A stretch of 5,370 bases of DNA from Balneolaceae bacterium SMO_bin1 (GTDB lineage Bacteria; Bacteroidota; Rhodothermia; Balneolales; Balneolaceae). The translations under genes and the position numbers were made by a program. Positions 1 to 5,370 of this stretch are shown here, piece after piece (position 1 is the stretch's first letter; each line of letters starts with the position of its first letter). Where the stretch lies: NCBI GenBank assembly GCA_003123965.1, contig NNSL01000302.1, positions 1-5,370 of the forward strand, read 5' to 3'. The notes beneath the pieces were generated by a model. That model worked only from the letters and a program-made list of their open reading frames with translations, did not search any database and had not been told where the DNA came from.

Positions 1-220
1 CGCTGCTTTGGGCCGAATCGATAAGCGACTCTAACGTGCCAATTAAATCCTGTTTGTCGGCATTGCGATTATTGGCCATGGCCACGGTTGTATCTGCCGG
101 CATATTAAAATAAACGTTAACCCACTCAACCGAACTTGAGTCGGCCTGTCCCTTTACCGCAGTTGCAAAGCCAAAATTGAATAGAAAAACAAAGCATATG
201 GCCGAAAATCGGCTGTTCAT
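1..220 (-). CDS. N-terminal part of an exported protein, possibly phospholipase D-like (runs off the left edge)
   Basis: The minus strand is open from an ATG at 220-218 to the window edge, giving 73 codons. The protein begins with a classic signal peptide: Arg4, a hydrophobic stretch of about residues 7-22 (ICFVFLFNFGFATA), and a likely cleavage site after GQA near residue 26. The mature start then reads VEWVNVYFNMPADT (about residues 31-44), followed near residue 58 by LIGTLESLIDSAQSS. A 'VxVYFN...' strand followed by a helix 'LIxxLIDSAxxS' resembles the start of secreted PLD-superfamily (HKD) proteins, where the helix leads into the first strand of the PLD fold. The HKD motifs themselves would lie outside the window, so this family call rests on resemblance only. 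The gene is divergent from the FtsB/DivIC gene, and no Shine-Dalgarno sequence is visible. That it is coding and exported is fairly secure; the function is tentative. Confidence 0.6.
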   Translation of the reverse strand, partial: MNSRFSAICFVFLFNFGFATAVKGQADSSSVEWVNVYFNMPADTTVAMANNRNADKQDLIGTLESLIDSAQSS

Positions 221-297
221 AAAAATTGCGTTTAATAATTAAATTGGTGTATTTTCTTTTGGAATAAAAAAAGATGAGTCGCTGAAAATTACCGCCC

Positions 298-603
298 ATG
301 AACTTTCAACATTTAAACCCATTACGATGGAGCAAGTCGTTCCTTTTTCTTGTTCTGGGGGGATTTATTGTCATGTGGTTTACTTTTATTGATACCTACA
401 GTTTGTGGACGCGCTATCAACTCAATCAGCGCTACGAAAATCTGCAGCAAAAAACCGAACAGCTCGAAGCGGATACGAAACTTATCAAGAAAAAAATTGA
501 TAACCTTAGTACTGATCCCGCACTGCTTGAACGCATTGCACGAGAGGAATATGGTATGAAAAAAGAAGGTGAGCTAATATACAAAATTAAAGAGAAAAAG
601 TAG
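298..603 (+). CDS. FtsB/DivIC-family septum formation initiator
   Basis: This 101-residue bitopic membrane protein is predicted to be a small divisome component. Family members (FtsB in Proteobacteria, DivIC in Firmicutes) pair with FtsL and FtsQ/DivIB and help activate septal peptidoglycan synthesis. The architecture is typical: a short basic cytoplasmic tail (residues 1-13), one membrane segment (about 14-32, SFLFLVLGGFIVMWFTF), a periplasmic coiled coil (about 37-70, rich in Q, E, K and L), and the family signature at 74-96 (PALLERIAREEYGMKKEG then ELIYKI). Length matches the family. The ATG is the first usable start, because the nearest upstream in-frame ATG (274) meets a TGA at 283. No Shine-Dalgarno sequence is evident, as is usual in Bacteroidota. 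lptD follows 115 bp downstream on the same strand with no convincing terminator between, so co-transcription is possible. I leave the symbol blank because ftsB and divIC are both used for this branch. Confidence 0.9.
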   Translation: MNFQHLNPLRWSKSFLFLVLGGFIVMWFTFIDTYSLWTRYQLNQRYENLQQKTEQLEADTKLIKKKIDNLSTDPALLERIAREEYGMKKEGELIYKIKEKK

Positions 604-713
604 TCTTCCTCCATCTCTTTCTGCATATATCCTGCCGGAAATTTATATTAGAGCAGGCCTTTACCTAATGTACTGAACCAGTGCTTATACCATCTCAACC
701 AACCGCAATTTTA

Positions 714-721
714 TATCTTTG
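714..721 (+). promoter_or_regulatory. Candidate Bacteroidota -7 promoter element (TAnnTTTG) before lptD
   Basis: TATCTTTG at 714-721 matches every fixed base of the Bacteroidota primary-sigma -7 consensus TAnnTTTG and sits in an AT-rich stretch at the start of lptD. No clear TTG-type -33 element lies at the expected distance (around 690-695), which weakens the call. If the element is real, transcription would begin at about 726-730. The TTG codon at 719 would then lie inside the promoter, favouring the ATG at 770 as the lptD start. With only six fixed bases, a chance match in AT-rich DNA is possible. Confidence 0.4.
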
Positions 722-2443
722 CTGAACTGCAAGCGCACATACACTGTAGGCTCGCGCTTTGCCGGAATCATGGCATTCGTGCTATTTGCCCTAATTGGTG
801 CGTTTCCTCTTCACGCGCAGGTAGCCGATACCGCTGCTGTGCAAAATGATACGCTGCAAACAGCATTGCCCGATACCGTTACGCAACCAACCGGCGGTGC
901 TCCTGAGCGGCCTCAGTCGGGCTCGTTGCGCGAAGGCGAAGTTCAGTTCCAGGCCACTGATTCGCTGGTGTTCAATTTTAGGGGCGATCGCATAGCCAAT
1001 CTATACGGTTCGGCGCAAGTAACCCACCAGGCCGGGCAGCTAGAATCGGGTACCATCAATTTAAATTTGAACCAAAACTTAGTTACTGCAAGCACGCAAA
1101 CGCCCCAAGACACCCTTTCGCAACCCGTACTCACTCGGGAGGGTGAACCCCCGATTCGAAGCCAAAAAATTGCTTTCAACTATCAGACCGAACAGGGCCG
1201 GTTTGATGTAGCCCGCGTGGAGATTGAGCAGGGCAAAGTAACGGGCACCAAGGTTAAAAATGTGAGTCCACATGTAGTATTTCTTGAGGAGGCCATCTAT
1301 TCAACCTGCACGCTGGATCATCCCCATTATTATATTCAAATGGATCGCATGAAACTGGTACGGAATGATGGCGGCCGCAATGAAATATTTTTCCAAAACG
1401 CACGGCTGTATATTCTCGATATACCGTATCCCATCGTGTTTCCGTTTGGCTATTTCCCCGGCAATGTAGATCAGCGGCAATCCGGAATTTTAGAACCCAC
1501 TTACGTTTTCCAAAACACAAGTGCCCGCGGACTCGGACTTCGAAACCTGGGCTGGTTTCAGTATTTCAATGATTATATAGTAGGCCAAGCCTCCGTTGAT
1601 ATTTTTACCTCGGGCACCTTCTACTTTGACGGCAGCACCACGTATCGTAAACGTGATGCTTTTAACGGATCGGTGCAGATCGGCTACTCGCGCGAGCGCG
1701 GTCTGGAACCAACTGACCCCGACTTTCAGGTTCAAACCCAGAAGTTGGTGAGCGTGCAACACAGCCAGGAGTTTTCACCTTACTCCAACATATCGGCTGA
1801 TATTAATTACCGAACTGCCGACTTTTATCGGCGTAATTCCTACGATATTGACAACCGAGTGCGCACCACTACCAAGTCGAGCATCAATTACCGATACCGC
1901 CATCCTTCCGACCTGTATTCTTTTAATGCCTCAATACGGCAGAATCGGGATTTTCAGGACAACAGTGCCACATTGAGCGGACCCAGCTTTAATTTCAGTC
2001 TCCGGCGGCTCACTCCCTTTGCCGACGACGCAAATACAAACGAAGCCTCCAGCTGGTACGAAAACCTAACTTTTCAATACGGCAATAACTTTCAATCAAA
2101 CTACAGTTTTAACCCCCTAGAAGGGAGTGATACGCAAGTAACGTGGTTGGAGGCACTGTTTAGTCCGGATAAATACCGACGGGCAACAGGCAACAACGAT
2201 CATTTTCGATATGGATTTCGACAGGATGCAGATATTGGCCTTAGTAATATTTTAACCAGTCAATTCCTGAACCTCAGCGCCAATACTAACTACACCGAGT
2301 ACTGGTTCCCCACCAGCACGCGCCGCAGCTTTAACCCCGATTCCAACCGTGTAGAAACCGAAAAATACGTGGGTTTGAAGCCACCCGGGAATTCTCAACC
2401 AATCTCAACTTTTCCACTACCTTTTACGGAATATCAAATGTGA
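719..2443 (+). CDS. lptD: LptD, LPS-assembly outer-membrane protein: N-terminal and middle part, before the frame break
   Basis: LptD is the outer-membrane barrel that, with the LptE plug, inserts lipopolysaccharide into the outer leaflet. This frame holds a signal peptide (basic residues K5, R6, R13, then a hydrophobic segment at about 17-30 ending in HAQ), a T/Q/P-rich linker (about 35-75), an LptA/OstA-like jellyroll (about 76-225, including DSLVFNFRGDRIANLYGSA and the HPHYYI segment near 201-206), and the first part of the barrel. The barrel begins with the family-like YPIVFPFGYFP (237-247), SGILEPTY (255-262) and GLGLRNLGWFQYFNDY (271-286). Residues 554-574 (from KPPGNS) are unlike the family and are out-of-frame tail; the true sequence resumes in the frame ending at 3465. 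Repaired, the product would be 915 residues, ordinary for Bacteroidota LptD. The start is uncertain: TTG at 719 gives a charged signal-peptide n-region, whereas ATG at 770 gives a shorter signal with no basic residue. An in-frame TGA at 674 bars any earlier start. Confidence 0.85.
   Translation: MLNCKRTYTVGSRFAGIMAFVLFALIGAFPLHAQVADTAAVQNDTLQTALPDTVTQPTGGAPERPQSGSLREGEVQFQATDSLVFNFRGDRIANLYGSAQVTHQAGQLESGTINLNLNQNLVTASTQTPQDTLSQPVLTREGEPPIRSQKIAFNYQTEQGRFDVARVEIEQGKVTGTKVKNVSPHVVFLEEAIYSTCTLDHPHYYIQMDRMKLVRNDGGRNEIFFQNARLYILDIPYPIVFPFGYFPGNVDQRQSGILEPTYVFQNTSARGLGLRNLGWFQYFNDYIVGQASVDIFTSGTFYFDGSTTYRKRDAFNGSVQIGYSRERGLEPTDPDFQVQTQKLVSVQHSQEFSPYSNISADINYRTADFYRRNSYDIDNRVRTTTKSSINYRYRHPSDLYSFNASIRQNRDFQDNSATLSGPSFNFSLRRLTPFADDANTNEASSWYENLTFQYGNNFQSNYSFNPLEGSDTQVTWLEALFSPDKYRRATGNNDHFRYGFRQDADIGLSNILTSQFLNLSANTNYTEYWFPTSTRRSFNPDSNRVETEKYVGLKPPGNSQPISTFPLPFTEYQM
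2371..2377 (+). other. Frame break in lptD at a G_GGT_TTG heptamer
   Basis: Upstream, family-like LptD sequence runs in the frame of 719 as far as VETEKYVG. From 2377 onward the family-like sequence is one frame back: EATREFSTNLNFSTTFYG, then GFRHTVRPN. The new frame is open from 2335 (after a TAA at 2332-2334), so the break must lie between 2335 and 2443; similarity places it at about 2371-2383. GGGTTTG at 2371-2377 is in register as G|GGT|TTG and fits the X_XXY_YYZ pattern for -1 slippage. One missing T in the run 2374-2376 would give the same result, restoring Gly-Phe-Glu-Ala. I see no purine-rich internal Shine-Dalgarno upstream and no strong stem-loop downstream. That favours a one-base deletion (assembly error or mutation) over programmed recoding. 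Confidence 0.8.
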
Positions 2444-3465
2444 GCATTGGCAACATTGAAGGATTTCGCCACACGGTACGCCCGAATGTATCGCTGAGCT
2501 ACAGACCTGACTTTGGCAGTGATTTCTTTGGTTATTATGAAGAAGTACAAACCGATACAACAGGCCGAACGCGGGAATTTTCAATATTCTCTAATGAAGT
2601 TTTCAGGGGACCGAGCAGAGGAGAACGCCGTGCGATCAACTTTGGCGTAAGTAACGTTTTTGAGGCTAAACAGGTACGGCGCGACTCTACCGGAGAAACC
2701 TCCGAAAATATACTGCGCATTATCGATCAGCTGAGCCTTAACTCCAGCTATAATTTCGCGGCCGACAGCCTTAAACTTTCGAACCTGAACACCTCGCTTA
2801 CCTCAAGCATTGTTGACGGGGTAAGTTTACGAGCTTCGGCCAATTTCAACTTTTATGAACGCGATTCACTAGGCACGCGCGTCGACCAGTTTTTGATAGG
2901 TGAAAGCGGCCGGCTAGCTGAGCTGGTTAACTTTAATATCAGTGCAAGCACGTCATTCAGCGGAGGCCGTGGACGCGGCGTACAGGTAAACCAAACGCCA
3001 TACTTTCCTGCACAGTATGATCCCCTGGACCAATCCATATTCAGCCCAATGGATCCGTATTTTAACAGTCGTCCCGTGCAGCCGATCAATTCACCGTGGT
3101 CTGTTTCCATTAACTTCCGCTACAATTGGGATCTCAACCCGGTGGGTGAAAACCGAAAGTCTGCCACTATTAACGCGCAAAACATTCAATTTCAGCTTAC
3201 GCCCAAGTGGAGCTTCAGCACGCGCATCGGCTACGATTTTATTCAAAAGGAGTTGACGCCTTCTCAGTTCAACCTATCACGTGATTTGCACGAATGGACG
3301 CTTTCTTTTCAGATGAACCCGTTTGGCGATTTCCAGTACTACTTCTTTAAGCTGGCCGTAAACAGCTCCCAAATTCAAAGCATTTTTCAGAAGTTGCCGC
3401 TGCTTAAAAATCTCGAGCGGAGTTCCAGTCCCACTGGTCGCGGCGTGGGTAATATGCGCTATTAA
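2440..3465 (+). CDS. lptD: LptD C-terminal barrel segment, same gene after the frame break
   Basis: This 341-residue stretch is the C-terminal half of the LptD barrel, not a separate gene. Its apparent GTG start (2440) overlaps the upstream TGA as GTGA. However, the same frame is open back to 2335 and already reads as barrel sequence before the GTG (TNLNFSTTFYGISN), and there is no signal peptide, so a separate product could not reach the outer membrane. The segment opens with GFRHTVRPNVSLSYRPDF, a family-typical strand pair. It continues with alternating polar/aromatic strands such as WSVSINFRYNWDL and WSFSTRIGYDF, and closes with PFGDFQYYFFKLAVNSSQIQ, where LptD barrels finish. A polar tail follows (NLERSSSPTGRG). 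Mid-segment loops contain Gly/Arg-rich (GGRGRG) and Pro/Asn-rich extracellular-type stretches. The stop TAA overlaps the ribE stop on the other strand. Confidence 0.85.
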   Translation: MSIGNIEGFRHTVRPNVSLSYRPDFGSDFFGYYEEVQTDTTGRTREFSIFSNEVFRGPSRGERRAINFGVSNVFEAKQVRRDSTGETSENILRIIDQLSLNSSYNFAADSLKLSNLNTSLTSSIVDGVSLRASANFNFYERDSLGTRVDQFLIGESGRLAELVNFNISASTSFSGGRGRGVQVNQTPYFPAQYDPLDQSIFSPMDPYFNSRPVQPINSPWSVSINFRYNWDLNPVGENRKSATINAQNIQFQLTPKWSFSTRIGYDFIQKELTPSQFNLSRDLHEWTLSFQMNPFGDFQYYFFKLAVNSSQIQSIFQKLPLLKNLERSSSPTGRGVGNMRY

Positions 3466-4055
3466 GCTTCGCGATTTTTCAGGTACCGCACTACATATTT
3501 ACCCAGAATATCAAACTCCAGGTTCACCGTATCACCCTCGGTGCGGTTTTTTAGATTGGTATGCTCGTATGTATAAGGGATGATGGCTACGGTGAACAAG
3601 TTATCTTTTTCGTTCGCTACCGTCAGGCTGATGCCATCAATAGCGATACTGCCGCGCCCTACAATCAAATCCCTGTATTCCGAGTCGTACTCAATAGTGA
3701 CCAGCCAATCGGTGCCTTCTTGCTCAATGGCGGCAATGCGGCCGGTGGCGTCAACATGCCCCTGTACCAAGTGCCCATCCAACAATTGATCGGGATGAAG
3801 TGAGGGCTCAAGGTTGACCAAGTCTCCAGATTTTAGATCACCAATATTAGTTTTGCGCAGTGTTTCTTCCACGCTTTGCACGGTAAACGTGTTTTCGCGT
3901 ACCTGTGTAGCCGTATGGCAAACGCCATTTATGCTGATGCTCTGATCCACCTCTACCTGCTGTGCCATATCGCAATTGATGGCAAGCTCCTTGCCGCCGT
4001 CAAGTGATTTGACGCTTTGAATGCGGCCCACTTCTTTAATAATTCCGGTAAACAT
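3462..4055 (-). CDS. ribE: Riboflavin synthase, alpha subunit
   Basis: This cytoplasmic enzyme catalyses the last step of riboflavin synthesis: two molecules of 6,7-dimethyl-8-ribityllumazine dismutate to riboflavin and the pyrimidinedione. The 197-residue length is normal, and the protein shows the expected tandem lumazine-binding domains (about 1-95 and 96-190). Hallmarks are the MFTGI start, SINGVCHTAT (41-50, with Cys46 at the family's conserved Cys), ETLRKTNIGDL (64-74), VNLEPSL (80-86), DGHLVQGHVDATG (93-105, with His95 and His100), SIAIDGISLTV (136-146), IIPYTYEHTNL (158-168) and VNLEFDILGKYV (177-188). His47 follows Cys46 where the common form is NGVCLTV, a small deviation. It lies 33 bp downstream of ribD on the same strand, forming an operon, and its stop shares TTAA with the convergent lptD stop. 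The symbol ribE follows the usage in which the alpha synthase is RibE; E. coli calls it ribC. Confidence 0.96.
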   Translation of the reverse strand: MFTGIIKEVGRIQSVKSLDGGKELAINCDMAQQVEVDQSISINGVCHTATQVRENTFTVQSVEETLRKTNIGDLKSGDLVNLEPSLHPDQLLDGHLVQGHVDATGRIAAIEQEGTDWLVTIEYDSEYRDLIVGRGSIAIDGISLTVANEKDNLFTVAIIPYTYEHTNLKNRTEGDTVNLEFDILGKYVVRYLKNREA

Positions 4056-4088
4056 GACTTAAATAATTCAATTTAATACTTGCTTCGA

Positions 4089-5213
4089 TTACAAATACCC
4101 AGAAAACAGCATATCATCACCCACGAGGCGCCACTGGCTTTGGCGGAATTCAATAATCTCATTCATTCGTTTAATGCCGCTGCCCAATACCGACCGGGTG
4201 CCGGCTCCCAGCATTTTGGGGGCGATAAAACATTCTATTTTATCCACCAGGTTTTCACGTAGCAATACCGACGCCAGTTGCTGACCCGGCTCTACCAAAA
4301 TAGACATAATTTCTTCGTCAGCCAGCTTTTTCATCATTTCATCGAGATTCGTATGTCCATCCTTTTCGGGTACCAGCAGTGTCTTACCGCGAAAATAGTT
4401 CGACTCCAGCATCTTCAGCATCGGATCGTTTTCCTGTTCAACTTTCTGTCTGTTGTGAGTCACCACAATCGTTTTTTCTTCATATTGGTCGCTAAACAGG
4501 TTTAATGATTCGGGTAGTTCCAGTGGTCCGTCTATTACTATTCGTCGCGGCTGCCGCCCCTCAACGTGGCGTACGGTTAAACGCGGGTTATCAACCATGG
4601 CCGTATTGCGGCCTACCAACACAGCATCGTAGGTGCTGCGCCAGCGGTGTACCTGCGTTCGCGCAGTTTGGCCAGTGATCCATTGCGAGTCGCCATCAGC
4701 TGCAGCAATGTAACCATCAAGGGTTTGGGCCATCTTCAAGGTAACAAACGGGCGCTTGTACCGGTTATAGTGGAGAAAGAATTCGTTAAGTTGCTGTGCC
4801 TCTTCTTTCATTAACCCCACATCTACTTGTATTCCATTTTCACGGAGATAATCAATCCCTTTGCCGTTCACTCTTGCTGTGGGATCTTTCATGGCCACTA
4901 CTACACGTGCCAGCGGCTGATCGGCCAGCAGCTCGCAGCATGGTGGAGTATTACCATGGTGTGCGCACGGTTCCAGCGTAACGTATGCAGTGGCACCTTC
5001 CAGTCGCTCAGTGCGCTGCACGTCATTTAACGCATTCATCTCGGCATGGGCCTGTCCGTAACGCTCATGATAGCCCTGGCCTATTTTTTCGCCATCTGAT
5101 GCAACTATAACACAGCCCACCATTGGGTTGGGCGATACGTAACCCGCACCTCGCTCGGCAATTTCCAATGCCAGCGCCATCCATTTTCGATCCTTTTCAG
5201 TGAATTGAGACAA
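4089..5213 (-). CDS. ribD: Bifunctional diaminohydroxyphosphoribosylaminopyrimidine deaminase / 5-amino-6-(5-phosphoribosylamino)uracil reductase
   Basis: RibD carries out the second and third steps of the GTP branch of riboflavin synthesis: zinc-dependent deamination of the pyrimidine ring, then NADPH-dependent reduction of the ribosyl side chain. The deaminase domain (about 1-145) has SPNPMVGCVIV (27-37), HAEMNAL (56-62, zinc ligand His56 and catalytic Glu58) and EPCAHHGNTPPC (81-92, zinc ligands Cys83 and Cys92). The reductase domain (about 155-374) has RPFVTLKMAQTLDGYIA (154-170), SQWITG (176-181), DAVLVGRNTAMVDNPRLTVR (196-215) and LVDKIECFIAPKMLG (322-336). At 307-310 it reads VEPG where VEGG or VEAG is the usual form. 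Length, 374, is normal. The start is TTG at 5213: an in-frame TAA at 5231-5229 closes the upstream frame, and the only nearby ATG (Met12) would cut into the first helix (DRKWMALALEIAERG). It is the first gene of the pair with ribE, and no FMN riboswitch precedes it. Confidence 0.96.
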   Translation of the reverse strand: MSQFTEKDRKWMALALEIAERGAGYVSPNPMVGCVIVASDGEKIGQGYHERYGQAHAEMNALNDVQRTERLEGATAYVTLEPCAHHGNTPPCCELLADQPLARVVVAMKDPTARVNGKGIDYLRENGIQVDVGLMKEEAQQLNEFFLHYNRYKRPFVTLKMAQTLDGYIAAADGDSQWITGQTARTQVHRWRSTYDAVLVGRNTAMVDNPRLTVRHVEGRQPRRIVIDGPLELPESLNLFSDQYEEKTIVVTHNRQKVEQENDPMLKMLESNYFRGKTLLVPEKDGHTNLDEMMKKLADEEIMSILVEPGQQLASVLLRENLVDKIECFIAPKMLGAGTRSVLGSGIKRMNEIIEFRQSQWRLVGDDMLFSGYL

Positions 5214-5250
5214 CGGTTTTGGGATTCGTTATTTGCCTTTAGTATGCCAT

Positions 5251-5286
5251 AAAATAAAAATGGGCAAGAAGCACGCTTCTCACCCA
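5251..5286 (-). terminator. Rho-independent terminator of the gene upstream of ribD
   Basis: Read on the minus strand, RNA from 5286 to 5261 folds as an 11-bp stem: UGGGUGAGAAG pairs with CUUCUUGCCCA around a four-base CGUG loop. It is followed at once by the U tract UUUUUAUUUU (5260-5251). Two of the pairs are G-U wobbles. On the plus strand the same positions are CA opposite CA mismatches and the A-rich tract precedes the stem, so the signal is directional. It lies 27 bp past the stop of the minus-strand gene entering from the right edge and ends about 38 bp before the ribD start. It should therefore insulate ribD-ribE from that gene. Confidence 0.85.
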
Positions 5287-5312
5287 TTGAAATTAAATTA
5301 GTTTTTTAAAAA

Positions 5313-5370
5313 TTACTGCTGCTGCAATACCTGGTTACGGTAGTCTTCAATGTTTGCCGCTTCACGGAGC
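5313..5370 (-). CDS. C-terminal end of an unidentified protein (runs off the right edge)
   Basis: On the minus strand one frame is open from the window edge to a TAA at 5315-5313, giving the last 18 residues LREAANIEDYRNQVLQQQ. The stretch is hydrophilic and looks helical, ending in three Gln codons (CAG repeated). The intrinsic terminator 27 bp downstream supports a genuine gene end here. Too little is visible to name a family, and I do not assign a function. Confidence 0.6.
   Translation of the reverse strand, partial: LREAANIEDYRNQVLQQQ

Noticed and set aside
274..285. Tiny ORF ATG AGT CGC TGA just upstream of the FtsB/DivIC gene, a possible leader peptide
   Set aside because: Three codons with no ribosome binding site and no regulatory context. 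It is useful only as proof that the frame is closed upstream of 298.
221..297. Promoters in the divergent gap between the left-edge gene and the FtsB/DivIC gene
   Set aside because: The best plus-strand candidate (around 250-257, TATTTTCT) misses two fixed bases of TAnnTTTG and has poor spacing to a TTG. No match was found on the minus strand. A promoter must exist here, but I cannot place it.
631..657. Possible terminator hairpin after the FtsB/DivIC gene (CCTGC at 631-635, GCAGG at 653-657)
   Set aside because: The stem is only 5 bp around a 17-base loop, and no U tract follows. The rest of 604-718 shows nothing beyond the TAnnTTTG box at its end.
821..890. Recurring GATACCG-like units in the lptD linker (three Asp-Thr repeats)
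   Set aside because: They are short, imperfect and irregularly spaced, as expected for a low-complexity linker after a signal peptide, and are not a true repeat array.
2440..3465. A separate gene starting at GTG 2440 and coupled to the upstream stop through a GTGA overlap
   Set aside because: The same frame already encodes LptD-like barrel residues before the GTG. The stretch has no signal peptide, and the two parts add up to one normal-length LptD.
3466..3480. Weak GCG/CGC pairing followed by TTTTT just past the lptD stop, as a plus-strand terminator
   Set aside because: Only about three pairs can form across the stop region, and the T-run lies within ribE coding sequence. This is insufficient for an intrinsic terminator.
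5105..5287. Minus-strand 60-codon ORF overlapping the ribD N-terminus
   Set aside because: It runs through the terminator stem and then lies out of frame over the conserved RibD deaminase domain; its sequence has no recognisable features.

Overview
The window reads as a chromosomal housekeeping segment from a Gram-negative member of the Bacteroidota/FCB group, most likely the Balneolota/Rhodothermia side. Four things suggest this: a Bacteroidota-style DivIC/FtsB protein, a long LptD of the Bacteroidota type, the apparent absence of Shine-Dalgarno sequences before the starts, and a perfect TAnnTTTG promoter-like element at the lptD start. No 16S gene or other marker is present, so the lineage is an inference.

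Layout, left to right. (1) Positions 1-220, minus strand: the first 73 codons of an exported protein, probably phospholipase D-like, cut by the window edge. (2) A short divergent intergenic gap. (3) Positions 298-603, plus: a small divisome protein of the FtsB/DivIC family. (4) Positions 719-3465, plus: the outer-membrane LPS-transport barrel LptD, split between two reading frames near 2371-2377. (5) Positions 3462-4055 and 4089-5213, minus: a riboflavin operon transcribed ribD then ribE, meeting lptD tail to tail at a shared TTAA. (6) Positions 5251-5286: a strong intrinsic terminator read on the minus strand. (7) Positions 5313-5370, minus: the last 18 codons of an unidentified gene that the terminator serves.

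Functionally the plus-strand pair belongs to cell-envelope biogenesis (septum formation and LPS insertion). The minus-strand pair supplies three steps of riboflavin synthesis: deamination and reduction of the pyrimidine intermediate by RibD, and dismutation of lumazine to riboflavin by RibE. I see no mobile element, CRISPR array, RNA gene or FMN riboswitch.

The main oddity is the lptD frame break. It coincides with an in-register G_GGT_TTG heptamer, which fits the formal -1 slippery pattern. The lack of any visible stimulatory element and the essential nature of LptD make a one-base deletion (assembly error or mutation) the more likely cause. I found no convincing undescribed system here.
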